The position numbers and the translations under genes are program-made. Shown piece after piece: positions 23,547 through 24,699 of a stretch of DNA of 24,699 nucleotides (its first letter is position 1; the number at the start of each line of letters is the position of its first letter). A model generated the notes under the pieces. The model worked only from the letters and a program-made list of their open reading frames with translations. It ran no database searches and was not told the origin of the DNA. Source of the DNA: an uncultured Aquimonas sp. (GTDB lineage Bacteria > Pseudomonadota > Gammaproteobacteria > Xanthomonadales > Xanthomonadaceae); the NCBI GenBank assembly GCA_946481615.1, contig CAMLOR010000025.1, positions 1 through 24,699 of the forward strand, written 5' to 3'.

Positions 23547-24473
23547 TCAGGCGGTGCGCAAACCTTCGAGGGCGTCGGCGCCTAGCGTGTCTTCCAGCCA
23601 GTCCTCGACCAGCCGGCGCGAGACGCTGATCGACGGCGGCAGCAGCGTTTCTCCGCGGCGCGCGGCGGCCACGAGATCGGCGGCCTCGAACCAGCGCGCG
23701 TCCTCGAGTTCGTCGCCGAGGCGGAGGGTGGTGTCGGCGGCCACGGCGCGGAAGCCGACCATCAGCGCGCCGGGGAAGGGCCAGGGCTGCGAGGATTGGT
23801 AATCGACGCGGCCGACGATGACGCCGGCTTCCTCGCGCACTTCGCGGCGCACGGCGTCTTCCAGCGTTTCGCCGGGTTCGACGAATCCGGCCAGCGTCGA
23901 ATAGCGGCCGGCGGGCCAGCCCGGCTGGCGGCCGAGCAGACAACGCGTACCGTCGGTGACGATCACGATGATGGCGGCGTCGGTGCGCGGAAATTGCGAG
24001 AGGCCGCAGCCGGCATTGGTGCAGCGCGTGCAGTGGCCGGCGCGGATCAGTTCGGTCGCCGCCCCGCAGGCGCCGCAGAAGCGTGCGCGCGATTGCCACA
24101 GCAGCAGCGCTTTGGCATAGGCGAACAGGCCCGCGTCGAAGGCGCTCCAGCGCGCGGCCGCTTCGCGCAGGCCGAGCCATTCGGTGGCGGATGACGCCGG
24201 CAGGGCCGCGGCGGGAAGCGCGAACCACGATTGGGCGTCCTGCACCCCGAGGAAACTCGCCTGGGCGAAGACGGCCGCGTCGAGCGTGCGGGCCGGAATC
24301 GTCGCGAGGCCGTCGCCGGCGGACGCGGCGCGGCCTTCGAAATCGACCGCGACCACGCGCGCATCGCTCCAGGCGGCGCGCACGCGCTCGGCATCGACGC
24401 GCCACTCGTCGCGGCGGTCGAGCGTCAGCCCGGAGAAACGGTTGCGGAGGCTGCGTTCTGTATCAGACGGCAA
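23547..24473 (-). CDS. nudC: NAD(+)/NADH pyrophosphatase (Nudix hydrolase)
   Basis: NudC hydrolyses NADH to NMNH and AMP and removes NAD caps from RNA. The 308-residue product has a diverged N-terminal domain, a four-cysteine zinc ribbon ([25 protein letters not shown]), [12 protein letters not shown], the complete Nudix box [23 protein letters not shown] with its catalytic glutamates, and the NudC-specific SQPWPFP motif that reads the nicotinamide moiety. It is longer than the E. coli protein (257) because of its N-terminal domain. No in-frame ATG precedes the conserved [16 protein letters not shown], so TTG at 24473 is the best start; this overlaps the end of erpA by 11 bp. A weak GCGGG lies upstream, and translational coupling to erpA is likely. 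Confidence 0.92.
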   Translation of the reverse strand: MPSDTERSLRNRFSGLTLDRRDEWRVDAERVRAAWSDARVVAVDFEGRAASAGDGLATIPARTLDAAVFAQASFLGVQDAQSWFALPAAALPASSATEWLGLREAAARWSAFDAGLFAYAKALLLWQSRARFCGACGAATELIRAGHCTRCTNAGCGLSQFPRTDAAIIVIVTDGTRCLLGRQPGWPAGRYSTLAGFVEPGETLEDAVRREVREEAGVIVGRVDYQSSQPWPFPGALMVGFRAVAADTTLRLGDELEDARWFEAADLVAAARRGETLLPPSISVSRRLVEDWLEDTLGADALEGLRTA

Positions 24474-24699
24474 AGGAAGACCCGCAGCCGCAGGTGGTCT
24501 TGGCGTTGGGGTTGCGGATCACGAACTGCGCGCCGTGCAGGCTCTCGGTGTAGTCCACCTCGGCGCCGTGCAGGTATTGCAGGCTGAGCGGATCGACCAG
24601 CAGCACGACGCCGTCGCGCTCCACCGCCACATCGTCTTCCGCACGGTTCTCGTCGAACTCGAAGCCGTACTGGAAGCCCGAGCAGCCGCCGCCCTGGAT
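24463..24699 (-). CDS. erpA: Iron-sulfur cluster insertion protein ErpA, C-terminal 78 residues (5' end outside window)
   Basis: ErpA is an A-type carrier that delivers iron-sulfur clusters to apoproteins such as IspG. The visible part begins [17 protein letters not shown] and continues [17 protein letters not shown] and [20 protein letters not shown], then stops. The three cluster-ligand cysteines (GGGCSGF and TCGCG) are present, and the wording matches ErpA rather than IscA or SufA. The N-terminal third lies beyond the right edge. It is the first of three minus-strand genes here (erpA-nudC-ampE), and its stop overlaps the TTG start of nudC. Confidence 0.93.
   Translation of the reverse strand: MQGGGCSGFQYGFEFDENRAEDDVAVERDGVVLLVDPLSLQYLHGAEVDYTESLHGAQFVIRNPNAKTTCGCGSSFAV

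Overview
The window is about 24.7 kb of high-GC chromosomal DNA. Gene content and order (groES, cutA, dsbD, a TlpA-like thioredoxin, aroQ, accB, accC, prmA, a zinc-ribbon/DUF3426 gene, fis, purH, purD, and further on erpA-nudC-ampE) fit a gammaproteobacterium of the Lysobacterales (Xanthomonadales). The C-terminal F-x-[DN]-G-F-E-D ending of two secreted proteins also recalls that order, perhaps the Rhodanobacteraceae/Dokdonella side. The assignment is inference from synteny and protein flavour; no database was searched.

Layout. (1) 1-700, minus strand: groES followed by the start of groEL, behind a CIRCE (HrcA) operator. (2) 875-7438: two large convergent genes for Sec-exported proteins. One is a 1389-residue extracellular endonuclease I with Ig/cadherin-like repeats; the other is a 797-residue parallel beta-helix protein. 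Their stop codons abut and both proteins end in the same GFED tail. (3) 7530-16713: housekeeping genes on the plus strand: cutA, dsbD (with a duplicated N-terminal redox domain), tlpA-like, aroQ, accB, accC, prmA, DUF3426, fis, purH. (4) purH and purD are each followed directly by a different REP-like inverted repeat. (5) 18253-19940: a CsgG-family protein translationally coupled to a secreted DUF4412-like protein. (6) 19991-20680: a small HTH regulator gene and an unusually AT-rich intergenic stretch with a perfect 23-bp palindrome. (7) 20680-22566: a fused MFS (LplT-like)/PlsC acyltransferase. (8) 22580-24699, minus strand: erpA (5' end missing), nudC and ampE.

How the genes fit together. 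GroES/GroEL fold cytosolic proteins under HrcA control. CutA-DsbD-TlpA form an envelope metal/thiol-redox group, and DsbD supplies reductant to periplasmic thioredoxins such as the TlpA-like protein. AccB-AccC begin fatty-acid synthesis, and the MFS-PlsC protein probably recycles lysophospholipids. PurH and PurD act in purine synthesis. The two GFED proteins look like accessory exoproteins placed between groES and cutA.

Most notable observations: the shared GFED tail and the palindrome it creates between the two convergent genes; a TAnnnT hexamer lying exactly 6 nt before the ATG of three separate genes (and slightly further before two more), suggesting leaderless mRNAs; a perfect AT-rich operator-like palindrome beside the HTH gene; two different REP-like elements flanking purD; and the CsgG/DUF4412-like pair. 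No tRNA, rRNA, CRISPR array, insertion sequence or integrase was seen. No gene-free stretch exceeds 300 bases.
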